A stretch of DNA of 64,000 nt from positions 62,001 to 126,000 of the forward strand of contig JBAKBP010004260.1 of assembly GCA_037953745.1 (NCBI GenBank), read 5' to 3'. The notes beneath the pieces are model-generated. The model did no database searches. It had not been told where the DNA came from and saw only the letters and a program-made list of their open reading frames with translations. The stretch's first letter is position 1; each line of letters begins with the position of its first letter. The translations under genes were made by a program, and so were the position numbers. This document shows, piece by piece, positions 32,458 to 44,155 of this stretch. Source of the stretch: Lithodes maja. Taxonomy: Eukaryota; Arthropoda; Malacostraca; Decapoda; Lithodidae.

Positions 32458-35400
32458 CTAAAGTTGCCCAGAGGCTATCTTCTGACGCCACAAGTCGACG
32501 GCGCCAGCAGCAGCGCGTCTGGGACGCGTCCCGGTCCGAGAATGATCACCATCAGTAAGAGGTGAGTCGTTCCTTTGAGAATCCTCGGACCCAGCAATAA
32601 CAGGTGGAGCCTCAGATTGCAATGCGGAATCGAGCTCCAAAGCGTACAAACGTGCGATAGGACGAACAGTAGTTCCAGTGGCTGTCTTCAATAGCGCCAC
32701 CCGCTCTACAGAGTCTGCCCCATTGTATACCTCCAATACGCGGCCTAATTTCCAGTATAAACGAGGACTATCTTCTTTAATTAAAACAACTTCACCAACT
32801 GTAGGCGCCGTTGGTCTACCAGAGGGAGTAACACTCCTTTCCCTCAATGCTAGCAGATATTCACTAATCCACCGTTTCCTAAAATCCTCGATTATCCTGG
32901 ATATATACTGGTATCTCTTAGACACCGCTACCTCAGAGTACAACGAGGGATCCTCTAACTCTACTATGGACTGAAAATCAGATGGAAACGCAGTCAATGG
33001 TTTTCCATATAGCAAGTGAGCTGGCGTTAATGGTAGTGGTTCTTGCAGGTCGGTGTACACATATGTAAGCGGGCGATGATTCACGACTGCCTCTGTCTCT
33101 GTGAGGACTGTCGTCAACTCACTTTTCTTTAATAGAGCACGTCCTACAACCGCTCTTAGTCCTGACTTTACTATGCCGACACATCGTTCCCACATTCCAC
33201 CAAACCAAGGTGCCTTAACTGGAATGAACTTCCATTCGCACTTCTTCTCTCCCAAAAAAGTGATAACAGTAGGATCACTACTCATATCCTTTAGATATTT
33301 TGATGCTTGGACATAAGTGGGAGCATTGTCGCTAAGAATGAGTTGAGGGAATGAACGACGGGCACAAAACCGTCTGAACGCCAGCATAAATTCTTCGCTA
33401 GACATATTATCACATAGTTCTAGGTGTACCGCTCGAGACGTCGCACAGGTAAACAATAATATATAAACCTTCTCATGCTCCCTCGTCTTCAATGCCCCTG
33501 TGTAATCTAATCCTACCGCTTGGAAAGGTTCTACGTGCTTTACACGGCATTCAGGTAGAGGTGGAGCTGGTCCAGTTGCATATGGTTTACCCTTTAGTCT
33601 CTGGCATATTACACACTTTCTCACTACGCGTCAAGCTACTTGTCGAACTCTGGGTATCCACCATGTGAGACGTAAATTTGATATAATATGACATACCCCG
33701 TAGTGTTTTACTTCCCGATGTGCACGTATGATCAATAGATCAGTAACGTGATGTCTTGTTGGCATAAGTATAGGTCGGTTTGTGCCGTCTGGTACACCCG
33801 ACCACTTCAGGCGACCCTCACACCTGATGAGGCCATTGTCTAGGTGCAACCTTAGTTGACGCACTATATTAGGCATTAATGTCTTATTCGAGCTTTTCAA
33901 GGATTCTAATTCATTGGAAAAGGTTTCTACTTGAACCCATTTGATCAAAGTTACTTCAGCTGCTTTAAATTCACGAGCATCAATGTTGTGACCCCTGTTG
34001 CAGAGTTGGCCCGTTACTTTAAGCTTGAGATTGGATACATATCGCAACACCCAAGCTACAACTCTGACTAGTTTATTATAGTCACCGAATCTTGCCCACT
34101 TCATGATAGGACCCGGTGGCTCATTTGGTTGGGCTGTAACTGCCACTGTTTCCAGTGGCAGAAGTCCCTCACCAACAGCATGCCATATCGTCCATTCACT
34201 TTCATGGAGCAGCCACTTTGGACCATGCCACCACAATTCGGACTTCATTAACTGGCTAGCCGTTATACCCCTAGTTATGAGATCACTAGGGTTTTCCTTC
34301 GTATTTACATAATGATAAGCAACGTCTGGCAAAAGGGCTCTAATCTCATCTACCCTATTCTGCACATAAACTGGCAGAGACTTCTTGCTATGTATCCAGT
34401 TGAGTGCGACCTGACTATCGCACCATACATGAACGATTTCAATATTTAATTCGCTCTCGTATGCTGCGCGTACATGTTGCACCAGACGTGCTAATAGCAG
34501 CATGGCAGTCAATTCCATTTTAGGGATAGTTACCTTTTTAACCGGGGCTACCTTGGCCCGGGCTGTAACTAAATGTGCCCCAAATGAAGTAACAACATAT
34601 ATGGCTACCCCGTATGCCGTGGCGCTAGCATCGCAAAACGTGTGTAACGTAACGTCACCGAACGCCGCCACTTTACGAGGTATAGGTTTAGTACATAGGA
34701 TGGCATATTCATTCAACAACAATGTCCCTTGGTCATTCAGGTCCTCGGGCAAACTGTCATCCCATCCTATCTTACGTCTCCAAACTTCCTGCATTAGAAT
34801 CCTAGCTCTTATGGTAACGGGTAATGCTAGACCCAAAGGATCAAAAAATTGCGCAACTTTGCTCAACAGACTTCTTTTGGTGTGCGCTCCTGTCTGCTGA
34901 GCGAAAGACCTTGTTTGAAAAGTTAGTATGTCATGTTTAGGTTGCCAGATCATCCCCAAATTTCTGGACTTTTCCTGGTTAAGAGATGCCGTACCATCCA
35001 CCTGTATTAAACTCTGAAGATCTTCACTATTAGTAACCCACTCGCGGAGAAATAGATGTGCATCCGCAAACAATCTGCGTGCTTGCCAGTATGCATATAA
35101 CAAATCATTTTGACTATCGCTAGTACCCTGCAGATTGTCAATGTATAATCCGCGAGATAGTTTACTTGTGTCCTCATGAGTGTCAGCTAGATGTTTTCTG
35201 ATTGTGGCATTTAACAAAAACTGCGAGCAAGTGGCCCCAAAGAGTACAACCCGAAAACGGTATATTATGATGGGACTTTCAGAGTCGCTAATGTCGCCGA
35301 ACCAAAGAAAGCGGGTAGCATCTCTATCTTCCTCCATTAGCTTTACCATCAAGAATGCCTTCTCGATGTCACTGGTATAGGCATACTTCCCCAGCCTAAA

Positions 35401-37746
35401 CCGCAATAGATGTTGGGACAGGTCCGACACCATGGACGGACCTGTCAACAGGCAGTCATTTAGACTGGGTTGTTGTCCTTGGTGGGCAGAACAGTCATAC
35501 ACCACCCGTATGGGTGTGGTGACGCTGTCTTTCTTTACCCCATGATGGGCCAGATAGTGAACCCTACCCTTCTTACACGGTTCCCTGACATCGACTCTCT
35601 CTATAAAGCCCCTATCCTCATAACTCCGAAATACATCGTCATACGCCTGGCGCGTGCTCGGTTCGTTAGACAATTTCCGCTGCAATGCGCGCAAGCGACC
35701 TAATGCCAAACCATAGTTGGTAGGCAGGCTTATCTCACTGTCCTTCCAGGGTAAACTAACTTTATATTGCTTGTCTGAGGCACAGTAGCACACAGACTCG
35801 TCAAACCTTTGTAGCGCAACTTCCGAGTCATAATCAGTCTCCATAGGATTAATGCCTATGTGATCCAATCTCCACAGTCGTTCCAGGTCGAACTCGGCAG
35901 CCATCTTAGGGTCACTAGGTTGGGAATCCTCCCTTCCCAACTCCTCTGCCGCGGTTACATTGACTCTATATATCGAGACCGTGTCGACCAGGACCTTTGA
36001 CTGTGTAGTATGCACCTTTCCGCTCATGCAGTATCCAAATTTAGTGGGGATTAAAACTACACCACACATCTTTTTAAATCCAGGGTATACTACTTCATAA
36101 TAATGATCTACACCAAGTAGAACATGCACCTCACTCTGATTTCCCATGGGATCTGACAAGTTAACCCCTTTGCTACGTAATGCGTGTTCCACCTTCTTCA
36201 CACCCACAGATACATATTCTGGTAGGGTGTCTACTACGATACAAGTCATAAAGTACCGGTTTTTACGATAGAAATATGAAACCTCCGCTATCTCGTAGTC
36301 TTGTTTATCAGTAACCCCTGTGAAGCCCTGTAATCGAAGAGTCTCAGCCCCTACGATTCGGTGCTTCAGTCCCACTTGTATGGACCTCTTTATAAAGGAA
36401 CGTTGAGACCCTTGATCTAGAAGTACCCGACAAACTTTGTTACTGTCATTACCTTCCATGGGAATCTGTATTGTGGGCAATATAGTGGTGTCTTGCGTGC
36501 TACCTAGTGTCACAGTTGTAGTACCCTCATTTTTGACGTCTTTGACTTTATCCGCTGTAGGACACAACTTATCAAAGTGATGTCCTTTGCAGTGCCGACA
36601 GGGCCTTAAGTATGTAGCAGTACATTGTCCCTGCTTACCATGTTCCCCACTTAGACAACCTACACATAGCTTCAATCTTTTCGCCTGTGCTAGTTTTGTC
36701 TCATTTGTCGGGTATTTTATGCAGAAACTCCATTTATGTTTGTTGTTACATAGCTTACATAGAATCTGAGCAGGTTTCTTATACACACCCTCTTTCTTTA
36801 CTTTAGTCCCCACTGTCATGCTTATTGTTCCCCTCTTCTCCACATTCTCACTCCCTCCCGACACATACATTCTCCCTTTGTTCAACTGTAGATTATTGAT
36901 CTCCTTGCTGAACTGAGTTTTGAACTCCCCCAGTTCAAATGATCTTACCTTATCAAGTATTGCCATAGGAAGCTTCTGCCGCAAGATAATGACTATCATT
37001 TCCTGCGTGGTAAGCCCTAGGGTGTCTAGCGATCGAGTATGGCACTCCATATTTGCCCTGAAGTTTGTCAACTCATCAACCTTGTACTGTGGTTCTGCGA
37101 GCCCCAACAAGGCAACGACATGGGCCATTTTCAACTGCTCTCTATCCCCGTATGTGGACTCTAATAAGTGTACCGCTTCAAGATAACTACCACCCACTAC
37201 TGAAAAACCCTCTATTAATTGTAAGGCCTCTCCTTCCATTTGTCCCTTTAGATAGTAAAACTTGCGGACATTATCCAAAGAGGATTCATGAACCGCAGAT
37301 CGAAACACGTCCCAAAAGGCTAACCACTCGGTTAACTTGCCCCCAAATGTAGGAAGATTGAGCTTTGGGAGGTGTACAGTCTGTTTAGGGTCAGCCCTTC
37401 TATGGGCCTCATTATCGCCTCCCTTCTTATTTGTGACAGCACGCTGTAATAGGCGCTTCGCCCTAAAGACAGGTTCGTCATAGAGGGCGCGATTATCACA
37501 TTCTGTAATTATCTCGTCCTCCTCTATCATGTCAGCCACAATCACCTCACTCAGAGCCGTAATACGACCGTGGGTTGCCTGGACGTTATCTAATCTGGCC
37601 TCCAATTCCTCTAGATCAGCAGTAGTGATGAAAGTGTTTAAGTCCATTATTAGCCTATTTAATACTCCCCGAAGTCCCGCCCTTTGATTTTTAGGGGCTT
37701 TGATCAGCACCCCACTAGACGGTGTCTCTTTATCGTTTTTATCCAT
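32458..37746 (-). pseudogene. BEL/Pao gag-pol polyprotein, intact except one TGA
   Basis: One frame of 1762 codons from ATG 37746 to 32458, interrupted only by TGA at 33631-33633 (codon 1372, QVA-stop-RVVRKCVIC; a CGA-to-TGA change is likely). Order: gag of the DUF1759 type (LPKLNLPTFGGKLTEWLAFW, about 125-260), zinc-knuckle Cys/His motifs (CKLC..., CVGCLSGEHG, CRHCKGHHFDKLC), aspartic protease (LLDQGSQRSFI), Pao-type RT (RVVYDCSA, KAFLMVKL, YIDNLQGT in place of YVDD), RNase H (FCDASATAYG, PKMELTAMLL, WCDSQVALNWI), integrase zinc region spanning the stop (HREVKHYG...CVIC), and integrase core (VGLDYTGAL, LSDNAPTY, WERCVGIVK). The stop lies inside the integrase zinc finger, so gag, protease, RT and RNase H could still be made. 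Confidence 0.93.
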
Positions 37747-38137
37747 TTTGCATGCGAGCCTATAGGCTATGTATCTAAATGTTAAGTTACAAAAACAACG
37801 GCCAAATAATAGTCTAATTAAGAGACGCCAACCGGCGGACTTCTATGTTATGGAGAAAAAATAGTACACTAAATAGCAATACCTACTAATGGATCATATT
37901 GAACAAGAAAAAATGTTAGGTCAGGTCATAATAGTCACAGGAAGTCCGAAACGGAAAAGAAAATTACTGGGGAAAGATGATGGGTGGGATGCAGGACTTA
38001 GGCAGGCACAACGATGTGACCCTGCATTCCGGCTCTAACCATCGCTTGGCTAGCCTTGCCAGTTTATCATAGAGTTGTTCCTGCATCCTGTTATATGTCC
38101 CCTTGTTCATTGCCTTAAAATCCCTTACTGGTAGCTA

Positions 38138-38157
38138 ATTCCCGGGTCTGGGCACCA
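38138..38157 (-). other. primer-binding site of the BEL/Pao element
   Basis: Two nucleotides inside the 5' LTR the minus strand reads TGGTGCCCAGACCCGGGAAT, the complement of a tRNA-like 3' end (CCCGGGTCTGGGCACCA). I do not assign the tRNA. Confidence 0.75.
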
Positions 38158-38158
38158 A

Positions 38159-38944
38159 TGTGGTAAACTATCAATGGAAGTTAAATATTACTAAGCTATA
38201 ATGAATCAAATAAAATCAATCTAAATGAAAACTACTCTATATCTAAATTGAATTCAATCTGAAACAAGCTAATTTATATCCAAAGGTCTCACATAACAAA
38301 TGTATATATAGGGTAAGGTTATAAGGGTTAATATTACCCAGGAATTAACTCACCAATAGTTCCACGTGGCAATGAGGCAAGGGAGAAAGTTTTACCCAAT
38401 ATGGTGGTGGACAATGGGGAACGAGACTTCGGTCCCAAGACTCAAGTCAAGTTAAAGAAAGAATAAATGATTACATGGGAATGGACATGAATAATATGCT
38501 TATCAGTCAGTCATGATGTCGATGAGAGCGTCGTGATGGTGTAGCTGAGTGTATTGCTGTATGTGTATTGTAATTACAGGCACAAAAGCACGATCAACTG
38601 AGGGCGGAAAATTAGATGTTAACTGGTTGGTGTTCGTGAAGGCTCTGGCGTACCTCCAAAGCACACCTTGCTGCCTTGGCAAACCGCCAGGAGCCCAAAT
38701 TATCGTACCGCATTTAGGTTGCTCTATACGATAAATTATATTAATATATACGATAAATTCATATATACTACATAAGACCATGGCAATATTGCTTAATAGC
38801 ATATTAGGCCTTTTATAACTTAACTTATTTACAATCTTATAATATACGATCTACTCGTCCTACGTCGTGCTGTAGGAGAGATCGTGACGTCACAGAGACA
38901 TAAGAGATCACAAAAGAGTCATATTCTATCGTATTTATACGATA
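38159..38944 (-). repeat. BEL/Pao 5' LTR
   Basis: Matches 31633-32418 over 786 bp with one mismatch seen. On the minus strand it would contain the promoter for the polyprotein whose ATG lies about 410 bp downstream at 37746. The minus strand has TATATTAATATAATTTATCG near 38752-38733 as possible TATA sequence. Confidence 0.93.
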
Positions 38945-39599
38945 ATAAACAAATATAAAAACACACATGAAGAAACGAGGAAGAAATGGATGGAATATTA
39001 ATTAATAAAAGAAAGAAATTGAGTTAAGGAAAGGGGAGAAACCGAAGGTAGGAACGTGTAAGATAAGGGAAGTATTATTTAATCTCTGCCAGGTCATTCC
39101 ATTTATTTTTCACTCACTATAACTCGCCCTAGCTTGTAAATTATCAGAGCGAACGAAACTGAATACGTACCATTGACAAATTTCAGGAAGAATTCTCCCT
39201 ATAGAAGTCATTCAGTCATAGCCCGAGTGGCATTAAAATACATTGATTGCAGAGATAGGGAAATTGAATAAACAAAGAAATGTAGGCAGGGGAATGGGGA
39301 AAGAGTGAAGTTGAGACATAGAAGTGGGAACCTAGGGTAGTATTATGATAAACGAATAGTATAGAACAGTAGTGAATAGGAAATATAAAACGAAAGAGGA
39401 TATGGAAGGAAAACGAATAAATAAATATATAAGTCTATTGTATTCGTCCATAACCTGAGTGGCCTTGATAACAATATTAATTAATCACAAGCAAAAACGG
39501 AACTAGATAATTTGTAAGGCAATTGAATAAACAAAAAAACTAGAGATGGGGAATGAGGATGGAGAGAAAGTGAGAAAGAAAAGATGCGCTTTTCGCAGA
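38945..39599. other. AT-rich non-coding stretch
   Basis: A loosely repeated motif (GATAACCTGAGTGGC / CATAGCCCGAGTGGC, followed by GGAAATTGAATAAACAAA-type sequence, near 39222-39270 and 39449-39540) suggests a diverged duplication of about 230 bp. No coding content. Confidence 0.45.
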
Positions 39600-39862
39600 T
39601 GGAGTGCAAAAGATTATTTAGGAGTGTAACAGAGTATGATGGAGTGTAAGGGAGTTATTAGGACTCGGTAGGAGTTGAAACAGAGTCTATCAGACTTTTC
39701 ACACTCGGTACCCAAATTTCAAACAAGTTTGAAAGTGTTTGCACCACCCAGGAGTGCAACAGACTCATGAGGAGTGCTACAGACTATTTAGGGGTATGAC
39801 AGACTATCTCCAGGAGTCCATACAGAGTCACTACTCTGTTACAGTTGGCTACACACTCCTTG
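39600..39862. repeat. degenerate 20-bp minisatellite, unit GGAGTGCAACAGACTATTTA
   Basis: Units begin GGAGTG/GGAGTT/GGACTC roughly every 20 bp from 39600 to 39670 and from 39750 to 39815. The middle part and the right end (ACTCTGTTACAGTTGGCTAC, then CACTCC) read as inverted units, so the array contains both orientations. The 61-codon ORF across it is not protein-like. Confidence 0.65.
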
Positions 39863-40936
39863 ATGTGGGAAGGTCCCTTAATAAAGGAGAAAGAGAGGGA
39901 GTGAGTGTGAGAGTGTGCAAATGATTAAATTACTCATACATATTTCTATACAAATGTATCATTTTTGTTGGCCTATTTGTTCTAATGCAAACATTTGAAT
40001 ATTTATGGATATGCAGAAATGAAGTGGGACTGTTAGGACCATAATCAAATTGGATAGGACATAAGGTATGGTTGGGGGCGGAGTCGGAGGATTCCCAAGG
40101 TCAATTTGTTCCCGGCTTCTTATCTCATCAACTCCTTCCGGTATAGTGGCCTACGAATTAAAGTTTTATAGGTATCCAGTTAACTGCTGCAATGTAACTT
40201 AGTATTTATATGGATAATACAAGAGTCCCAAAATACTGCCAGAAATAAAGATTCCTATTAAAAGTAGCCAATAATAGTTTCCGTATAACTCGTATAACTC
40301 GTTCCTACAATGAGGTAGTGTCAGTGTGACTCGGCCCAAAAGATAGTTTCTTCACATCTCACAATGAGTTAGGGACAGTGAACACACACACACACTCAAA
40401 CACACTACGCAGAGAGCGCCGATATTTCATGGAAGAAAAAACTTCATACATTAAAAGGTATATCACATAATTCTTTATCTGGAATACGAACTGTATGAAT
40501 GACAATATTTTGCTGATGTTCTTGCTAACTTCATACGATCTTCTTCAAAAAGGTAAGACTTCTAATTGTCAAGAGGGATAAAACCACCTCAAGTATCTCT
40601 TTCTGTGAAGTATATCTTGATTTGTATTATTTTGTCTAACCCTAGTCGACTATATTAAGTTCAGGAAAGGCCTTCCGCATTCAAAACGTTATATGTGCCT
40701 GCCTACATGTTTCAATAGAAGTACCAATTTACAGATGGTTTAGAATCATAACTAAGTAAACGTATGGTAAGTACCAGAAAAGGGTAATACTTACAGTATG
40801 CTTCATAACTGGATATAGACCACGTGTCACACAGACGACTTACTGTACATACAGTATGTATGCAGATGCCTGTATAATTTTGATATCAACTACTATAATC
40901 ACAAACAGCATACATAACTAGTATCAAACTTAATTC
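39863..40936. other. non-coding stretch, nothing firm
   Basis: A short (CA)n lies at about 40382-40396. No gene or element recognised before the LINE fragment at 40937. Confidence 0.45.
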
Positions 40937-41535
40937 AACGAAATGCTAGCACGTGGTGGTGTTTCCCAGGGATCTGTATTAGGCCCTCTTTTGTTTGTTA
41001 TATACATAAATGACCTTGATTTAGGTATAACTAGTAGGATAAGTAAATTCGCAGACAATACCAAAATGGGGAAAAGAGTAGATTCAGATAGCGACATAGA
41101 GTGCCTCCAAAGGGTTCTAGATACCTTACACGAATGGTCAGTAAATTGGCAGACGAATTTCAACATTGACAAATGCAAGATAGGGAAGATGAATACAAAT
41201 AAGAAAATAAGAACATAAGATTGCGGGAAACTGCATAAGGCCATGCGGCCCACATGATGCAGCTCCCCTTAATGCAAAATATAAACTAGCTAATATGGAA
41301 TTAGAAAACTCAGACTGTGAGAAAGATATGAGTGTGTTTGTTAGCAATGATTTGAAACCTAGAAAACAGTGTATACGCGTTTGTAACAAGGCAAACATGA
41401 TTCTCTAGGAGTGTGAGTAACAGAACTGCTAATGCTATTTTAAAGCTTTACTTGTAATTAGTGCGACCCCATTTGGATTATGCTGTTCAATTTTGGTGTC
41501 CCTATTACAGAATGGACATATATTCCTTGGGGAGA
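40937..41535 (+). pseudogene. LINE gamma RT fragment (truncated at both ends)
   Basis: Same family as the full-length copy at 51117-55728 (compare 54510-55030): VSQGSVLGPLLFVIYINDLD, ISKFADNTKMG (second catalytic Asp of the pair changed to Asn), LDTLHEWSVNWQ, then after a 70-bp insertion YKLANMELENSDCEKD, VRPHLDYAVQFWCPYYRMDI. In this list the conserved peptides are given approximately because frameshifts and stops occur. Homology ends near 41535, followed by a tail-like segment (TTAGGTCTTATGATTAGGGTTGGGTGTGAGAG). Confidence 0.8.
41201..41270 (-). mobile_element. 70-bp LINE tail-only insertion nested in the LINE gamma fragment
   Basis: The minus strand reads AGGGGAGCTGCATCATGTGG, GCCGCATGGCCTTATGCAG, then CTTATGTTCTTATTTTCTTA, the form of a CR1-like 3' end with TTCTTATG repeats. 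It is absent from the corresponding site in the full-length copy. AATACAAA (left) and AATGCAAA (41271-41278) may be a target duplication. Confidence 0.65.
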
Positions 41536-41657
41536 GTCGGTCCTCATGGTGTTAGTGAGTTGAGTCTATAATTAGGTCTTATGATTAGGGTTGGGTGTGA
41601 GAGGGATCTGCTTTGTATAATAGTGAAAATCTTAATTTAATTGTTACTTCTACTTAA

Positions 41658-41875
41658 CCCTTTGCAGATTAGGACACATTTTGACAGTATATTCTGACTA
41701 CCTTTAGACGATTTTATCCAGCTTAGGAATGATCTGTAGTAACTAGAAGGGTAAAGAATATTTTAAGTAACCCTCTGACCTCCATAATTATGCACTTCCT
41801 AATCTGAATACAATAATCTAATAATTGCAAGGAAACAAAAACTATATCCATAATTGTATCTTGAGTGGGAATACA
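41658..41875. mobile_element. TTAA-type palindromic MITE, copy 4 (right end decayed)
   Basis: Left TTAA at 41654-41657 then CCCTTTGCAGATTAGGACAC. Arms TTTAGACGATTTTATCCAGC and GAATACAATAATCTAATAAT flank the shared CTTAGGAATGATCTGTAGTA core. The right terminus (TCTTGAGTGGGAATAC) no longer shows GGGTTAA. Confidence 0.75.
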
Positions 41876-42039
41876 CCTATTCCATAGATGCACAGACACT
41901 CAGACAGTTATATTTACATTTTGATTCGAGGGCATAAATTATATTTTTGTAATAGGCCTTATTATGTAAACGAGATTGTGAACTTGTTGTTCTCCCAAGT
42001 ATTTTTCAGATATTCCGGGGTAAGGCTTGTACACATTGA

Positions 42040-42240
42040 TCCATAGATACACACACATACTGTACATACACAGAATGTCCAGCTTTTCCACATTTTGCCT
42101 CTTTACACACACACACACATGTGTTAGCTTCAGTTCACCTAGCTGTAAATAGGTACCTGGAATAAGTGGACGACGTTGTGACGTTCCATCTGGGGTTGGC
42201 AAAAATGGTACAAGGCGAGATGGGTATCATATGGTTCACC
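42040..42240 (-). repeat. short interspersed repeat with CA tract, decapod-like
   Basis: The minus strand reads ACTTATTCCAGGTACCTATT, TACAGCTAGGTGAACTGAAG and then (TG)n. From memory, GGTACCTATTTA-C-GCTAGGTGAAC sequences are abundant in decapod crustacean genomes; this needs a search. The adjoining segment AATGTCCAGCTTTTCCACAT with its CA run (42074-42118) recurs at 42508-42556. Confidence 0.45.
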
Positions 42241-42559
42241 TAAGCTGATGGCTACCTAAGCCTTCGGGCGAGACGGTACCGTCTATAGTGAGAATGGTAC
42301 CATACAGATCCACCCTAAGCCTTCGTTTCCGATGTCGCCAATTGGCTAAATACAGACTACACACACATCCACAGCCATGCCAACAGTACATAAAACACTT
42401 AACATGCATTTCACGCAATACATTCCCAGTTAAGGAGGCGCGATAATAATGAGTTTAGCTCGCATTGCGTGGATTCCCCTTGACGAACAAGTAACTGAGT
42501 AACACAGAATGTCCAACTTTTCCACATGTCGCCTTTTCACACACACACACACACACTAC
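42241..42559. other. non-coding stretch with (CA)n
   Basis: GAATGGTACCATACAGATCC/ACGGTACCGTCTATAG form small palindromes near 42272-42310. A second copy of the AATGTCCAACTTTTCCACAT-(CA)n module is at 42508-42556. No coding content. Confidence 0.45.
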
Positions 42560-42906
42560 AACACGCGTACACACACACATGGCATTCGCCATATTCGCAC
42601 AACCTTCGCAGTGTATCGCATCACATCGTCCAACACTCGCAGGACAATCACCGTGGCATCGCTACTGTCGCCATCACCTGTCGCCACATTCGCTCTGAAT
42701 CGCCTTCAATTGTCTTAAACCATTCGTCATTATCGCCTCGATAGTCACCGCAATCGCACTGTGATCGTACTTCTGTCGCTCGGCAATCGCGAAAATTTTT
42801 CTTTTTCGCCTTCATTCGCTTCTGCAAAACCCCTATTCGCCGCGAATACTAGACATAGACAAAAAAATACTGTCGCCGGGCATTCGCCATCGGAAAGTCG
42901 CACAAT
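42560..42906. repeat. TCGC-rich low-complexity segment
   Basis: TCGC, mostly as TTCGC or ATCGC, recurs every 8-25 bp across about 330 bp (for example 42584, 42592, 42605, 42617, 42666, 42678), far above expectation for this AT-rich region. ORFs through it are not protein-like. Confidence 0.55.
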
Positions 42907-43835
42907 GGGACCGCCTTTAGTTATCACGAAGCAACAGGTGGTTGCCGCAGTGACTTCTTTCCCAGCAGGCTCTTCCGCAGGCCCAGATGGCATCCAACCC
43001 GCCCACTCAAAGGTCTCTTTGGTTGGTGATCAGGAGCAGCTAGGGAGGCACTCTTAGAAAACTTCACCAAATTTATCAACATGGTCTTAAAAGGGGAAGT
43101 CCGCAACTGTGCTACACCCATCTCTTGGGGCATCATGCTGTATATTGGCCAATACAGATGGCAATGTGCATCCAATACCAGTAGGGAACAGCTTCTGTTG
43201 TCATGCCACAAAGGTGGGTTTTAAACCACTTTCGAATGACCTAGGACAAACATTGAAGACCAATTCAACAATGTTTTGGAACACCAGGGGTGTGTGAAAC
43301 AGCTGTGCACGCAACCTGCTCCTACCTCAGCCATAGTATAATTGTGTGCTTCTTAAGATAGACATGCGGAATGCGTTCAAAAGCATTAGCAGGGATGTCT
43401 TCTTCCAAGCAGCAAAAGAGCTCATACCTAGTCTGTATCCCTAATTTGGCAGGCTTATTCCAAACTTTCAATTCTTTTCTTTGGCGAGACGGTAATCCCA
43501 TCAGCGAACGGATTACATCATGGAGATTCCATTGGTCCTGCTTTGTTCTCACTAGGGGTGGACTCAGCAGCTAACAAAGCTAGGTAAGAGTTGAATGTTT
43601 GGTACTTGGATGATGCTACTTTAGGTGGCTTTGTAGAAAATGTCTTAACCGATCTAAGCATTATTACTGACCTCGGCCAGGCTGGGCTAGAAGTAAGTGA
43701 CACCAAATGTAAACTTGTCTTCCTCAACCACACACCCGCAGAAAGAAAACGCACTCGGGTCCAATTCCAAGATGCCTTGCCAGGTGTACGGTTCCTTCAG
43801 GAGTTAGTCCTTCAGGTTAGTCTAGGCTATCATCC
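42907..43835 (+). pseudogene. decayed reverse transcriptase of a second LINE lineage (YLDD type)
   Basis: Fragments in order across several frames: FPAGSSAGPDGIQP (fingers, GPDG motif), INMVLKGEVRNCATPISWGI, PIPVGNSFC, DMRNAFKSISRDVFFQAAKE (motif A with the catalytic Asp), LIPSLYP, VWYLDDATLGGFVENVLTDL (motif C, YLDD) and GLEVSDTKCKLVF. This set differs from the CR1-like copies here, which have LDFxKAFD and FADD. At least four frame changes and several stops. 5' and 3' ends are not defined. Confidence 0.65.
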
Positions 43836-44145
43836 CTGGTGGCCTATTTCTGCGTACTTCAATTTTTAAATTTTCAGTTAAGCTATCACCGCTGTTGGCC
43901 TATTTCTGCGTACCCGTATTTCATAATTTTTGTTTTCGGTTATTTTTGTTTTCGGTTAGGATAGGCTATCACCCCTGGTGGCCTATTTCTGTTTAAATAA
44001 AAATAAAGTTGTTTTCGGTTCGGCTATCACTGCGTATTTAAATTTCATTTTGTTTTGTTTTAATTTTCGGTTAGGCTATGACCGCTGATAACCTATTTGT
44101 GCGTATTTCAACATTCTTGTTTTCGGTTAGGCCTATTTAAGTAAG
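43815..44145. repeat. minisatellite of about 65-70 bp units
   Basis: About five diverged units containing GGTTAGGCTATCACCGCTGG, TGGCCTATTTCTGCGTA and TTTTCGGTTA. Unit lengths vary. It directly abuts the RT relic on the left and the 20-bp array on the right. Confidence 0.7.
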
Positions 44146-44155
44146 TGAAGCGACC

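Larger units (their letters stand above)
31633..38944 (-). mobile_element. full-length, very young BEL/Pao LTR retrotransposon
   Basis: The minus-strand element has 786-bp LTRs at both ends, a TGG-starting primer-binding site next to the 5' LTR (38138-38157), a single gag-pol frame and a G-rich polypurine tract (GTGGGGGGAG, 32430-32421) before the 3' LTR. Flanks ATGAA (31628-31632) and ATAAA (38945-38949) are a 4/5 match, as for a 5-bp target duplication with one change. By eye the LTRs differ at one position (G at 31811 versus C in the other copy), implying recent insertion. Confidence 0.93.

Noticed and set aside
39600..39862. CRISPR-like array (20-bp repeats)
   Set aside because: Eukaryotic context, adjoining degenerate units without unique spacers, no cas genes. 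A minisatellite explains it.
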